The position numbers and the translations under genes were made by a program. Of a stretch of 31,554 nucleotides of DNA, positions 5,751 to 13,002 are shown in pieces. Origin of the DNA: Oscillospiraceae bacterium (GTDB lineage: Bacteria > Bacillota > Clostridia > Oscillospirales > Acutalibacteraceae); contig CACYHJ010000001.1 of the NCBI GenBank assembly GCA_902774165.1, positions 1-31,554 on the forward strand, given 5' to 3'. The stretch's first letter is position 1; each line of letters begins with the position of its first letter. The notes beneath the pieces were generated by a model. The model was not told the origin of the DNA. It did no database searches and saw only the letters and a list, made by a program, of their open reading frames with translations.

Positions 5751-7751
5751 TTATCGCAGGATCAGATACCCGTTTTCCGGCAATGTGATCTCGCCCGACA
5801 CCGTCCTGTCCGCGGCCACGTCCCGGTATTCCCGGTCGAGGACGACGGTTTTTTCTTCGCCGCCGAAGTTCATCACGAACAGCAGCTCTCCGCGTTTTCT
5901 CGTGCTCACGCCCTCCGGCAGCGGGAACGCCGCGTCAGGCTGAATTTGCATTTCGTCGATCAGGCCGCCGCAGAAATCGTCGATAAAATCCTGCTGAGGG
6001 CGGAACGCGACGTAATACGCTTCGCCGTTCCCGTATGCGTTTTTCGTCACGGCGGGCGTCCCCGCGTAATAAGAGGCGGTCCGGTATTCGCCGAGCGCTG
6101 TCGCGCCCTCCGCGTGGATCACGTCGCAGGTGTATTCGGCGCGGTAGGTTCTGCCGCCGAAGGAAACGAGGTTGTATTCCCCCTCGTCAAGGGAATCCGT
6201 CTCCTCCGCCCACACGCCGAAAACTTTCCGCAGCCCGCCGCCGGGGAACCCGCCGAGGTAACACAGGTCGTCTTCATCCGCGATCCCGGTCAGATAGGTG
6301 CCGATCCAGCGGCCTCCGCCGCGCACATAGCGTTCGATCCTTTCCGCGGTTCCGGCGCGTACCATATAAAGGAACGGCGCCGCGATCAGATCGTAGCGGT
6401 CAAAGTCCTGATCCGCGCTGATCACGTCAACAGGGATCCCCCTGCTCCAGAACGCTCTGTACCAACGTTCGCAGACCTTGTCGTAATCCCTGCGGTCGCG
6501 GTGATAGCCGCAGAAAAAGTCCACCGCCCAGCTGTTTTCTCTATCGTATAGGATCGCGGCCTTCGCGGTCGTCCGCGCGCCGACGACCGCGTCCAGCTTT
6601 TCGAGAACCGCGCCCAGCCTTGCCACGTCGCGGAACACACGGGTATTTTCGTGCCCGACGTGGTCCACGACCGCGCCGTGGAATTTTTCATGCCCGCCGC
6701 GGCTCTTGCGCCATTGGAAATACTGCACGCTGTCCGCGCCGTGAGCCACCGCCTGAATGGCGGAGAGCTCTTGCACGCCGGACTTCAGCTGCCGGTTCAC
6801 GCCCTTCCAGTTGACGATCGAGGGGGTGCTTTCCATCATATAAAAGGGCTTTCCGTCCTTCATCGAGCGGAAATAATCATGCACGAACGCGGTCTCGTTC
6901 GCGCTCTCCGTGTTGTCGCCGTTGGTCCAGTCCGGGTAATTGTCCCAGGAGATCACGTCGACATAAGGCGCGAAGCTGTGATAGTCGATCCCCTTGTAAA
7001 GCCGCATCATATTCGTCGTGACCGGCACGTCCGGGGTGATCTCCCGCAGGGGCGCGATCTCGTTGAGATAAAACGAGAGATGCTGCTGCGTCGTGAACCG
7101 CCGCCACGCCAGCCTGAGGGCGGGCACATGGTTCTCGCCCCGGTATTTCGGGGACGAGATCTGATCCCAGCTTGTGAAGCGGTGGCTCCAGAAGCCGTTC
7201 CACCACTTGAAATTCAGCCGGTCGAGCGTTCCGTATTCCTTTTGCAGCCATTCGCGGAACGCCTTCTGACATAATTCGCAGTGGCACTCGCCGCTGTATT
7301 CGTTGGAAATGTGCCACATAAACAGCGCCGGGTGGTCCTTATACCGCTGCGCCAGCATCCGGTTGATCGCGGCGGTCTTCTCCCGGTAGACCGGCGAGGT
7401 CAGGCAGTGGTTGTGCCGCACGCCGTATTCGTTGCGCACGCCGCTTTCCTCCACCCGCAGCACCTCAGGGTATTTCTGCGCCATCCAGGGCGGGCGCGCG
7501 CCGGAGGGCGTGGCAAGGATCGCCTTTTTGCCGTGGGACGCCAGCTTGTCCATGATCTCGTCTAGCCAGCCGAAGTTGTAAACGCCCTCCTCCGGCTCCA
7601 GCAGCGACCATGCGAAGATGCCCACCGTGGCGGAGTTGACCTTGGCAAGGTCCATCAGACGCATATCCTCGTCCCATATTTCTTTCGTATCGACCCACTG
7701 GTCCGGGTTGTAGTCTCCCCCGTGGATGATCCGGTCGTAATACTTATCCAT
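5751..7751 (-). CDS. Beta-galactosidase, GH42 family
   Basis: A 666-aa cytoplasmic GH42 enzyme of normal length, hydrolysing terminal beta-galactosides. The start MDKYYDRIIHGGDYNPDQW is the family's N-terminal strand. The acid/base is Glu151 in WHISNEYSG and the nucleophile Glu307 in YMMESTPS. Four cysteines, C116, C156, C158 and C161, reproduce the zinc cluster known from thermophilic GH42 enzymes. A trimerisation-like Rossmann domain (about 395-600) and a short beta C-terminus follow. ATG at 7751 is used because GAGGT lies seven bases upstream; a TTG at 7757 is also in frame. The ribosome binding site lies inside the end of the AlkD gene, two bases before this start, so the two are co-transcribed. 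Confidence 0.95.
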   Translation of the reverse strand: MDKYYDRIIHGGDYNPDQWVDTKEIWDEDMRLMDLAKVNSATVGIFAWSLLEPEEGVYNFGWLDEIMDKLASHGKKAILATPSGARPPWMAQKYPEVLRVEESGVRNEYGVRHNHCLTSPVYREKTAAINRMLAQRYKDHPALFMWHISNEYSGECHCELCQKAFREWLQKEYGTLDRLNFKWWNGFWSHRFTSWDQISSPKYRGENHVPALRLAWRRFTTQQHLSFYLNEIAPLREITPDVPVTTNMMRLYKGIDYHSFAPYVDVISWDNYPDWTNGDNTESANETAFVHDYFRSMKDGKPFYMMESTPSIVNWKGVNRQLKSGVQELSAIQAVAHGADSVQYFQWRKSRGGHEKFHGAVVDHVGHENTRVFRDVARLGAVLEKLDAVVGARTTAKAAILYDRENSWAVDFFCGYHRDRRDYDKVCERWYRAFWSRGIPVDVISADQDFDRYDLIAAPFLYMVRAGTAERIERYVRGGGRWIGTYLTGIADEDDLCYLGGFPGGGLRKVFGVWAEETDSLDEGEYNLVSFGGRTYRAEYTCDVIHAEGATALGEYRTASYYAGTPAVTKNAYGNGEAYYVAFRPQQDFIDDFCGGLIDEMQIQPDAAFPLPEGVSTRKRGELLFVMNFGGEEKTVVLDREYRDVAADRTVSGEITLPENGYLILR

Positions 7752-7753
7752 AA

Positions 7754-8449
7754 TCAATACCTCAGCGTCTTTAAATATACTTTATGCTCCCCGCTCACCC
7801 GAAAGCTCTCGACGGCCTTCTGGATCGTTTTGTTGTGCGTCCAGCGGTCGAGGCGGCGTTTTTCGAGGACCGGCACGGTACTGTCGTACTGCTTCGCCAG
7901 TGCCGTGGCGAGATACCACGCCCGCATCATATTGACGTAGTATTCTTCGCTTTCGATCTCCACGGCAAGGTCAAGATATTCCGGCCGGAATTTTTCGTCC
8001 AGAAAATACTTCATCAGGCAGCCGAGGGCGTAACGGACCGTGTAATCCCTGCCGGACGAAAGCCAGCGTCTGACCTCGGTCATCAGTTCCCCGTCCGCTT
8101 TTTTGAACGCCTTCGGTGAGATCGAATCGCAGACCGCCCAGTTGTCCACAAAGGGCAGGAATTCGTCCAGCAGGGCGACGGTCTTCCCGAAGTCCTTTTC
8201 CTCGCTCAGCAGCAGCGCGTGCAAAACGTATTCTTCATTGTAATCGTGCGGCAGGATTTTTATAAATTCTTCTGCAAGCGGCGTGTTTTTCAGCTCCTTC
8301 GCCAGCGCTTTCATGGCGGGAGCTCGCACACCGATCACCCGCTCGGACGGGATATTCGGAATCAGCTTTGCCGTGAACGCCTGATATTCTTCGTCCCGCA
8401 GGGCAAAAAGGCGCTTTTGCACCTCGGCGGCGGCGGAATCTTTGGACAT
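7754..8449 (-). CDS. AlkD-like DNA alkylation repair protein
   Basis: A 231-aa all-helical HEAT-like repeat protein of the AlkD/DNA alkylation repair family, close to the usual 220-240 aa. The recognisable parts are IPSERVIGVRAPAMKALAKEL, the segment FLPFVDNWAVCDSISPKAFK, which in AlkD carries the conserved Trp and Asp near the lesion, and the closing LDRWTHNKTIQKAVESFRVS. AlkD glycosylases remove positively charged alkylated bases such as 3-methyladenine and 7-methylguanine. Start ATG at 8449 has GGAGG seven bases upstream. It is followed directly by the GH42 gene and diverges from the Sir2 gene across about 120 bp. The pairing with a galactosidase is odd. Confidence 0.9.
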   Translation of the reverse strand: MSKDSAAAEVQKRLFALRDEEYQAFTAKLIPNIPSERVIGVRAPAMKALAKELKNTPLAEEFIKILPHDYNEEYVLHALLLSEEKDFGKTVALLDEFLPFVDNWAVCDSISPKAFKKADGELMTEVRRWLSSGRDYTVRYALGCLMKYFLDEKFRPEYLDLAVEIESEEYYVNMMRAWYLATALAKQYDSTVPVLEKRRLDRWTHNKTIQKAVESFRVSGEHKVYLKTLRY

Positions 8450-8480
8450 AAGAAAACCTCCGATCTGTCGTATTTTTTAT

Positions 8481-8500
8481 ATTGCGGAGCCTGCCGCAAT
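8481..8500. promoter_or_regulatory. Inverted repeat between alkD and sir2, candidate operator
   Basis: ATTGCGG and CCGCAAT are separated by six bases. The element abuts the -35 box of the sir2 promoter (8500-8505) and lies over the region where an alkD promoter should sit, so a bound protein could affect both genes. No matching regulator is known from the window. Confidence 0.4.
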
Positions 8501-8528
8501 TGACTTTCCGTGTTTTCGTGAATATAAT
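8500..8528 (+). promoter_or_regulatory. Sigma-A promoter of the Sir2 gene
   Basis: TTGACT (8500-8505), a 17-bp spacer and a perfect TATAAT (8523-8528), 42 bp before the ATG at 8571. Confidence 0.85.
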
Positions 8529-8570
8529 AATGATAGCACAGCTAGAATCAAAAGAAAAGAGGGAGAAATC

Positions 8571-9281
8571 ATGGATAAGATCGAATCCTTTTGCCGTCTG
8601 GTGGGAAACAGCAGCCGGATCGCCTTTCTGACCGGGGCGGGGATCTCCACCGCCAGCGGCCTGGCGGATTTTCGCGGCAAAGAGGGCATGTACAAACGCA
8701 AATCCCCGGTGCCCTACGAGGAGCTGCTGCACATCGACTATTTTGAAAACAACCCGGAGACGTTCTACAAGTATTACAAGGAGTTTCTGATCGTGGGCGA
8801 CGCGAAGCCGAATATCGCCCACAAAAAAATCGCCGCGCTGGGCGACAAGGTCTCGGCGGTTGTGACGCAGAACATCGACGGCCTGCACCAATTGGCGGGC
8901 AGTAAAAACGTGATCGAGATCCACGGCACGACGCTGGAATACTACTGCCTGAAATGCGGAAAACGCTACCCGGAAAAATACATCAAGGAATCCTCCGGCG
9001 TTCCCCGCTGTGATTGCGGCGGGATTCTGCGGCCGGATATCGTGTTCTACGGCGAAATGCTGGACGAGCGGAAGATCTCGCAGTCGGTGAAGGCCATCGG
9101 CGGCTGCGATCTGCTGGTGGTCGTGGGCAGCTCACTGGTAGTCTACCCGGCGGCGGGCCTTGTGCGCTACTGCCCCAACAACGCGAAATTCGTGATTATC
9201 AACTACGATGAAACGCCCTACGATTCCGCCGCGGATCTGGTGATCCACGAGGATATCTCGAAGGTGTTTGAGGCGCTGTGA
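8571..9281 (+). CDS. cobB: NAD-dependent protein deacylase, Sir2 family
   Basis: A 236-aa sirtuin of typical bacterial length that removes acyl groups from lysines using NAD. Seen in order: the NAD-binding loop TGAGISTASGLADFRG (21-36), TQNIDGLHQLAG with catalytic His118 in the HGT that follows, a zinc site from C126, C129, C147 and C149, then RPDIVFYGE and the second NAD-contact strand VVGSSLVVYPAAGL. ATG at 8571 has GGGAG nearby and a strong promoter at 8500-8528; longer upstream in-frame starts would put that promoter inside the gene. It is monocistronic and ends in a hairpin plus T run. Confidence 0.95.
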   Translation: MDKIESFCRLVGNSSRIAFLTGAGISTASGLADFRGKEGMYKRKSPVPYEELLHIDYFENNPETFYKYYKEFLIVGDAKPNIAHKKIAALGDKVSAVVTQNIDGLHQLAGSKNVIEIHGTTLEYYCLKCGKRYPEKYIKESSGVPRCDCGGILRPDIVFYGEMLDERKISQSVKAIGGCDLLVVVGSSLVVYPAAGLVRYCPNNAKFVIINYDETPYDSAADLVIHEDISKVFEAL

Positions 9282-9287
9282 TCGTTT

Positions 9288-9357
9288 GGCGGCGTTCCGG
9301 ATCCCGCCCCCGACGGGTGTGCGGGGACGCCGGGAAGCGCCGAATCATCATATTTTT
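9288..9357 (+). terminator. Likely terminator of the Sir2 gene
   Basis: An imperfect GC-rich hairpin (CGGCGTTCC near 9292 with GGGAAGCGCCG near 9333-9343) is followed within about 8 bases by ATTTTTT. The stem has bulges, so confidence is moderate. Confidence 0.5.
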
Positions 9358-9410
9358 TAAAAAAATCTGAAAAAGCTGTCACAAATTCCCTGTTTCGCGG
9401 TTTTCTATTA

Positions 9411-9476
9411 ATGGGTGAAGTAAAATGCCTTCGGCGTCTGTTTCGCAGCCCGAGTAAAAACCTGGTCAGTAAATAA
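9411..9476 (+). CDS. Possible 21-aa small protein or small-RNA locus
   Basis: ATG to TAA gives MGEVKCLRRLFRSPSKNLVS followed by K, a short basic, amphipathic peptide. There is no convincing Shine-Dalgarno site just upstream and no clear promoter, so translation is uncertain. What supports a separate unit is context: the Sir2 gene appears to end at 9357 and a very strong terminator follows at 9490-9532. The region could encode a tiny protein or a non-coding RNA of roughly 120-150 nt. It resembles no family I can name. Confidence 0.35.
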   Translation: MGEVKCLRRLFRSPSKNLVSK

Positions 9477-9489
9477 ATTATGATTCGAA

Positions 9490-9532
9490 AACCCCGGTCG
9501 GGCGTCTGAAATTCAGGCTCCCGACCGGGGTT
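9490..9532. terminator. Strong bidirectional terminator
   Basis: AACCCCGGTCGGG (9490-9502) pairs perfectly with CCCGACCGGGGTT (9520-9532), with a further CTGA/TCAG inside. On the plus strand GTTTTTATT follows and on the minus strand TTTTCG. It can end both the 9411 unit and the minus-strand dockerin gene ending at 9574. Confidence 0.88.
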
Positions 9533-9573
9533 GTTTTTATTACGGCGCGTCCGTACTTCCCGCCCGGCGGCGA

Positions 9574-11838
9574 TCAGCCGAGGTGGAAGGAGAAGGACGG
9601 CAGGGTGATCGTGGGAATCGGCGCCAGCGTAATCGACGGCGACGTCGGCATTGAGATCGAGAATTCCGGAACGGACATCGAGGGGTCGGAGCTGACCTGC
9701 ACGCTGCCGCCAATGGCTCCCGCAAGCCGGTTCGCTTCCCCGCCGTTTTCGTCGATGACCGAGGCGTTTTTCACCGTCACGGAGACGGGAAAAAAGCCGG
9801 AATCGGCGTTGACCCTGAACTTCAGCGTCATGATCACGCCGTTCGCGCCGGAGGGCGCGTCGCCCTCAAACACGGCGCTGCAGACGCCCTCGGCGTCACT
9901 GCTTGTGAAACGAAGCCCTTCCAGCCTGCCGCTGTCCTCCGCGCCCAGAAGCGTCAGCGCGTCGGCGTCGAAGGTAAATTCCAGCGCCAGCGAACGGACG
10001 CCGGGATTGCCGGAAAGATTGACCGCAAGCGCGACCTCGTCGCCTTTTTTCGCCGCAGCGGTCCCGACCGTCACCTTGAACACGCCGTCCGGCTCCGACG
10101 TCCCGGAGGGATCCTCAGCGGTGGGCTGGATTTTCCCTGTGGGTTCCTGCGTAGTTCCGGTCGTACCGGTCGGGTCGGACGCGGATTCCTCCCCGCCGGA
10201 GGGCGCTTCATAGGGCTTAACGGGGTCGATCCGGCTGGCAATGCGCAGCGCCAGACGCGCGTCGGCGGCCTTGATCCTGCCGTCCCCGTCCACGTCCATC
10301 AGCTTCAGCAGGAAGGCGTCGGTTTCCGCCTGGATCCTCGAGGAATGCAGCAGGATTTTTCTTGCGTCGCTCGCCTTGACCTTGCCGTCGTTGTCCGCGT
10401 CGCCGAGCAGGCACGTCTTCCCCTGCGGTACGGCGGCGGTGGTTACCACCGGCGTTTCCTTTTCGATGAAAACGCATTTCCATCCGTTCTCCCGCGCCAG
10501 CGTCGCGAAGGCGCTGTCCGCCTCGCAGTAAACCGTCATCGCCTCAAAGTCGATCGCGCCCCGCGCCGCGTCGGTCACGCTTGCGGGAATCGTGAGGGTT
10601 TTCAGGTTTTTGCAGTCGTCAAAGGCGCCGCAGCTGATGCGCGTCACCGAATCCGGGACGGCATATGTCGAGATACCCTTGTTTTCCGGGAAGCGGAACA
10701 GCTCGCCGCCGTCCTTTGAGAACAGAACGCCGTCGATATCGCAAAGATACGGGTTGTTTTCATCGACCGAGAACGCCTCCAGCAGGGGCATGTTTTCATA
10801 GAACGTTGTGTAATAGTCCAGCGCGCCCTGCCCGGAGTGCACCATATGGAATTGGTCGTCGATCACGATTGTCTTGATCTGACTGAGATACCGGTTCCAC
10901 CCGCGGGATTCATTCTCGTCCGGGATACAGGAAAGCTCGTCCGTGGTTCCGCTGGGGCCGCTGAAGAAAAGGACGCTGCCGTCCAGCCGCCATGACGCGT
11001 TATAGAAGGTCCCGGAATACGGATCCTCAGGCTCTCCGGTTTCCGGCCCGGGATAGGGATAACAGACCGTAATGTCCTGCTGCGATTGAATCATAAAGCT
11101 TCCGCCGGCGGGCCTTTCGGTTCCGTTCCAGCTGGTGAAGGTATAATCAATCGAAGCGGAGCCAACGCCGACGGCCCGGAAGGTCAGCGTCGCGATCGTA
11201 AAGCTGGAGTCTTCCAGACGGTTTGTGAACATTGCCGCGGCGGAGCAGGCGTTTTCCGCGTATCTGTCCCCGACGGCGGGCCCGATTTCACTGTTTGTCT
11301 GAGAAACGTATTCAAGGATCTCCGGGTCCCAGCGGAAGAACACGACGCCGTCCTCAAAGCCGGCCGCGTCGGTCAGGACCGCGGTCAGGGTAAACGTCTC
11401 TCCTTCCGTTACCGCCCCCGGACCGTTCAGGGCAAACGCGTCGCTGCCCTCGACAGGCGCATCGAAATCCGGCAGATGTACAGGGGCGAAACGGGCGGCG
11501 TCTTCCTCATCGAGCAGCGCGCACCGGCGCAGCGCCATGCGGGCGTCCTTCGCTTTGACGTAGTCGTCCCCGTCCAGATCCGCGGCGGTGAGGAATTCGT
11601 CCGGAAGAAACTCCAGCTTCGCGGCCTGCCGCAATATGGCTCTGGCGTCCCCGGAGGTCATCCATCCGTCGCCGTCCGCGTCGCCGGGCTGCGCGCCCTC
11701 CGCCGGCGCCGGAGCGTCAGCGGGCGCGCCGGATTCCCCGCCGTCTGTATTCTGCGCCGCGGCAGAGAACGGGGCGAAGAGACAGGAAAGCAGCGTGAGA
11801 ACCACGCTGAGAAGGATCGCGATTGTTCTTTTTTTCAT
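9574..11838 (-). CDS. Secreted cohesin/dockerin protein with BspA-type repeats
   Basis: A 754-aa secreted protein. A signal peptide (1-28, ending AAAQ) is followed by a type I dockerin (about 51-112, two calcium loops, GDADGDGWMTSGDARAILR and DLDGDDYVKAKDARMALR), a cohesin-like beta-sandwich (133-250), a leucine-rich/BspA-type region (about 290-455, AVPDSVTRISCGAFDDCKNL), a second dockerin (477-540), a Thr/Pro linker, a second cohesin-like domain (585-717, FKVTVGTAAAKKGDEVALAVNL) and a Ser/Pro/Ile/Thr tail. Such modules join cellulosome-like complexes through dockerin-cohesin pairs. No catalytic domain or LPXTG anchor is seen. ATG at 11838 has AAGGAG ten bases upstream; an ATG three codons earlier is too close to it. 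Cohesin assignments rest on fold-level resemblance. Confidence 0.85.
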   Translation of the reverse strand: MKKRTIAILLSVVLTLLSCLFAPFSAAAQNTDGGESGAPADAPAPAEGAQPGDADGDGWMTSGDARAILRQAAKLEFLPDEFLTAADLDGDDYVKAKDARMALRRCALLDEEDAARFAPVHLPDFDAPVEGSDAFALNGPGAVTEGETFTLTAVLTDAAGFEDGVVFFRWDPEILEYVSQTNSEIGPAVGDRYAENACSAAAMFTNRLEDSSFTIATLTFRAVGVGSASIDYTFTSWNGTERPAGGSFMIQSQQDITVCYPYPGPETGEPEDPYSGTFYNASWRLDGSVLFFSGPSGTTDELSCIPDENESRGWNRYLSQIKTIVIDDQFHMVHSGQGALDYYTTFYENMPLLEAFSVDENNPYLCDIDGVLFSKDGGELFRFPENKGISTYAVPDSVTRISCGAFDDCKNLKTLTIPASVTDAARGAIDFEAMTVYCEADSAFATLARENGWKCVFIEKETPVVTTAAVPQGKTCLLGDADNDGKVKASDARKILLHSSRIQAETDAFLLKLMDVDGDGRIKAADARLALRIASRIDPVKPYEAPSGGEESASDPTGTTGTTQEPTGKIQPTAEDPSGTSEPDGVFKVTVGTAAAKKGDEVALAVNLSGNPGVRSLALEFTFDADALTLLGAEDSGRLEGLRFTSSDAEGVCSAVFEGDAPSGANGVIMTLKFRVNADSGFFPVSVTVKNASVIDENGGEANRLAGAIGGSVQVSSDPSMSVPEFSISMPTSPSITLAPIPTITLPSFSFHLG

Positions 11839-11934
11839 TCCATCCATACTCCTTTTTTGCTTTTCCGGATTAACGGCAGGGATCTGCCCGCTCTGCGGGA
11901 AACGTCGTTCCGAAAAGGTTTCTGGCATAAGAAT

Positions 11935-11963
11935 ATTATATCCGATCAGATCCGGAATGTCTA
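11935..11963 (-). promoter_or_regulatory. Sigma-A promoter of the cohesin/dockerin gene
   Basis: Minus strand TAGACA (11958-11963), 17-bp spacer, perfect TATAAT (11935-11940), about 97 bp before the ATG at 11838. The leader contains a small CCCGC/GCGGG hairpin of unknown role. Confidence 0.78.
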
Positions 11964-12092
11964 CACCTATCCGTCGGATTTTCAACCGTCCGGAACGAAA
12001 AACGAACCGTTCGGCAGAAACGGAAACGGCCTTCGGACGGCGCATGGCTGCCCGAAGGTCGTTCCTTCTTCCTGTTTTTTCTTTTGCCCGGT

Positions 12093-12179
12093 TCAGCCCT
12101 TCTTCGCGAAGGGGATCATGATTTCCGGCTGTGGGTCGATCCGGGAGGCGATTCTCAGAATCAGCCGCGCGTCGCCGGC
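12093..12179 (-). pseudogene. Dockerin C-terminal relic
   Basis: In one minus-strand frame the sequence reads AGDARLILRIASRIDPQPE and then IMIPFAKKG before a stop at 12093-12095. This is nearly the same as the end of the second dockerin of the neighbouring gene (AADARLALRIASRIDP). A stop codon lies six codons upstream, so only the last calcium-loop helix of a dockerin survives and there is no start. It sits between the promoter of the 9574 gene and the 3' end of the membrane protein gene. It probably remains from a deleted or duplicated dockerin gene; the rest of 11839-12211 holds only the promoter and leader. Confidence 0.7.
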
Positions 12180-12211
12180 ATGGCGCGATCCGTTTCATCT
12201 GCCGTACAGAC

Positions 12212-12775
12212 TTATGTAAACAAATACCGTCTTTTTTTGAAATAGATCCAGTTGGGCACCACATACACAACGCTGACGAGCACCAAAGCGAGCACCGTTC
12301 CGATAATATTCGAATCAAACGTCATCTCACGCATTGAGGCCGGGAGAATGGCGCTGAGAATGACCGAATACGCCACGGTGACCAAAAGATTCACGGGGAG
12401 CATGACAAGATAAAGGACGACGCCCTTGAACTTATAATTCCACAAAAACTTCTCGGTTAACGCATAAGGGATAATCATGCAGAAGAAGGCGACCGCCATC
12501 CCGATCTCCAGATATTTCAGCTGCGGATATGCAATATAAACCAGCGCGTTCTCCCCGATTCCCTGCGCCGCGGCGGACGCGGTCATCAGATGGCTGACGC
12601 CGTTCCCCGCGCAAAAGAGCATTGCCAGGATCAACTGGACGAAGACAATAAAATGATACCATTTCATGCCGATTCCGGGATTTTTCAGATTCGATGAATT
12701 TCTTGCGGGCGTTTCCTGCGCGGAGTTTTTCGGTTCTTCTTCCGCGACGTTGGCAATGTTTTCATTTTCCTGCAT
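12212..12775 (-). CDS. Four-helix membrane protein of unknown function
   Basis: A 187-aa integral membrane protein. The first about 35 residues are acidic and polar (QENENIANVAEEEPKN), then MKWYHFIVFVQLILAM starts the first of four predicted membrane helices (about 39-60, 85-106, 118-144, 156-178). It ends IYFKKRRYLFT, a positively charged cytoplasmic tail. Similar small proteins starting with a KWY-phi segment occur in many Clostridia, often with unknown function. ATG at 12775 lies 31 bp downstream of a TATAAT on the minus strand (12806-12811) with a poor -35. No partner gene is evident. Confidence 0.75.
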   Translation of the reverse strand: MQENENIANVAEEEPKNSAQETPARNSSNLKNPGIGMKWYHFIVFVQLILAMLFCAGNGVSHLMTASAAAQGIGENALVYIAYPQLKYLEIGMAVAFFCMIIPYALTEKFLWNYKFKGVVLYLVMLPVNLLVTVAYSVILSAILPASMREMTFDSNIIGTVLALVLVSVVYVVPNWIYFKKRRYLFT

Positions 12776-13002
12776 AATTCACACTTCTTTCTCTTTTTTT
12801 AATATATTATACAATTTTCATCCGAAAAAAGAAATACCGTTCACACCACGGAACTCTGCCGTTCACACAAAAAAACACCGACCGGCGGCGAAAACAATCT
12901 CATTGCGAAAATTTCAATGTTTAAATCTTTTTTCAAGCTTTCCGGGATAAAATGCAGATACTGATCATACAGACACAGAGATCTGACGAAAGGGGAATCA
13001 TC

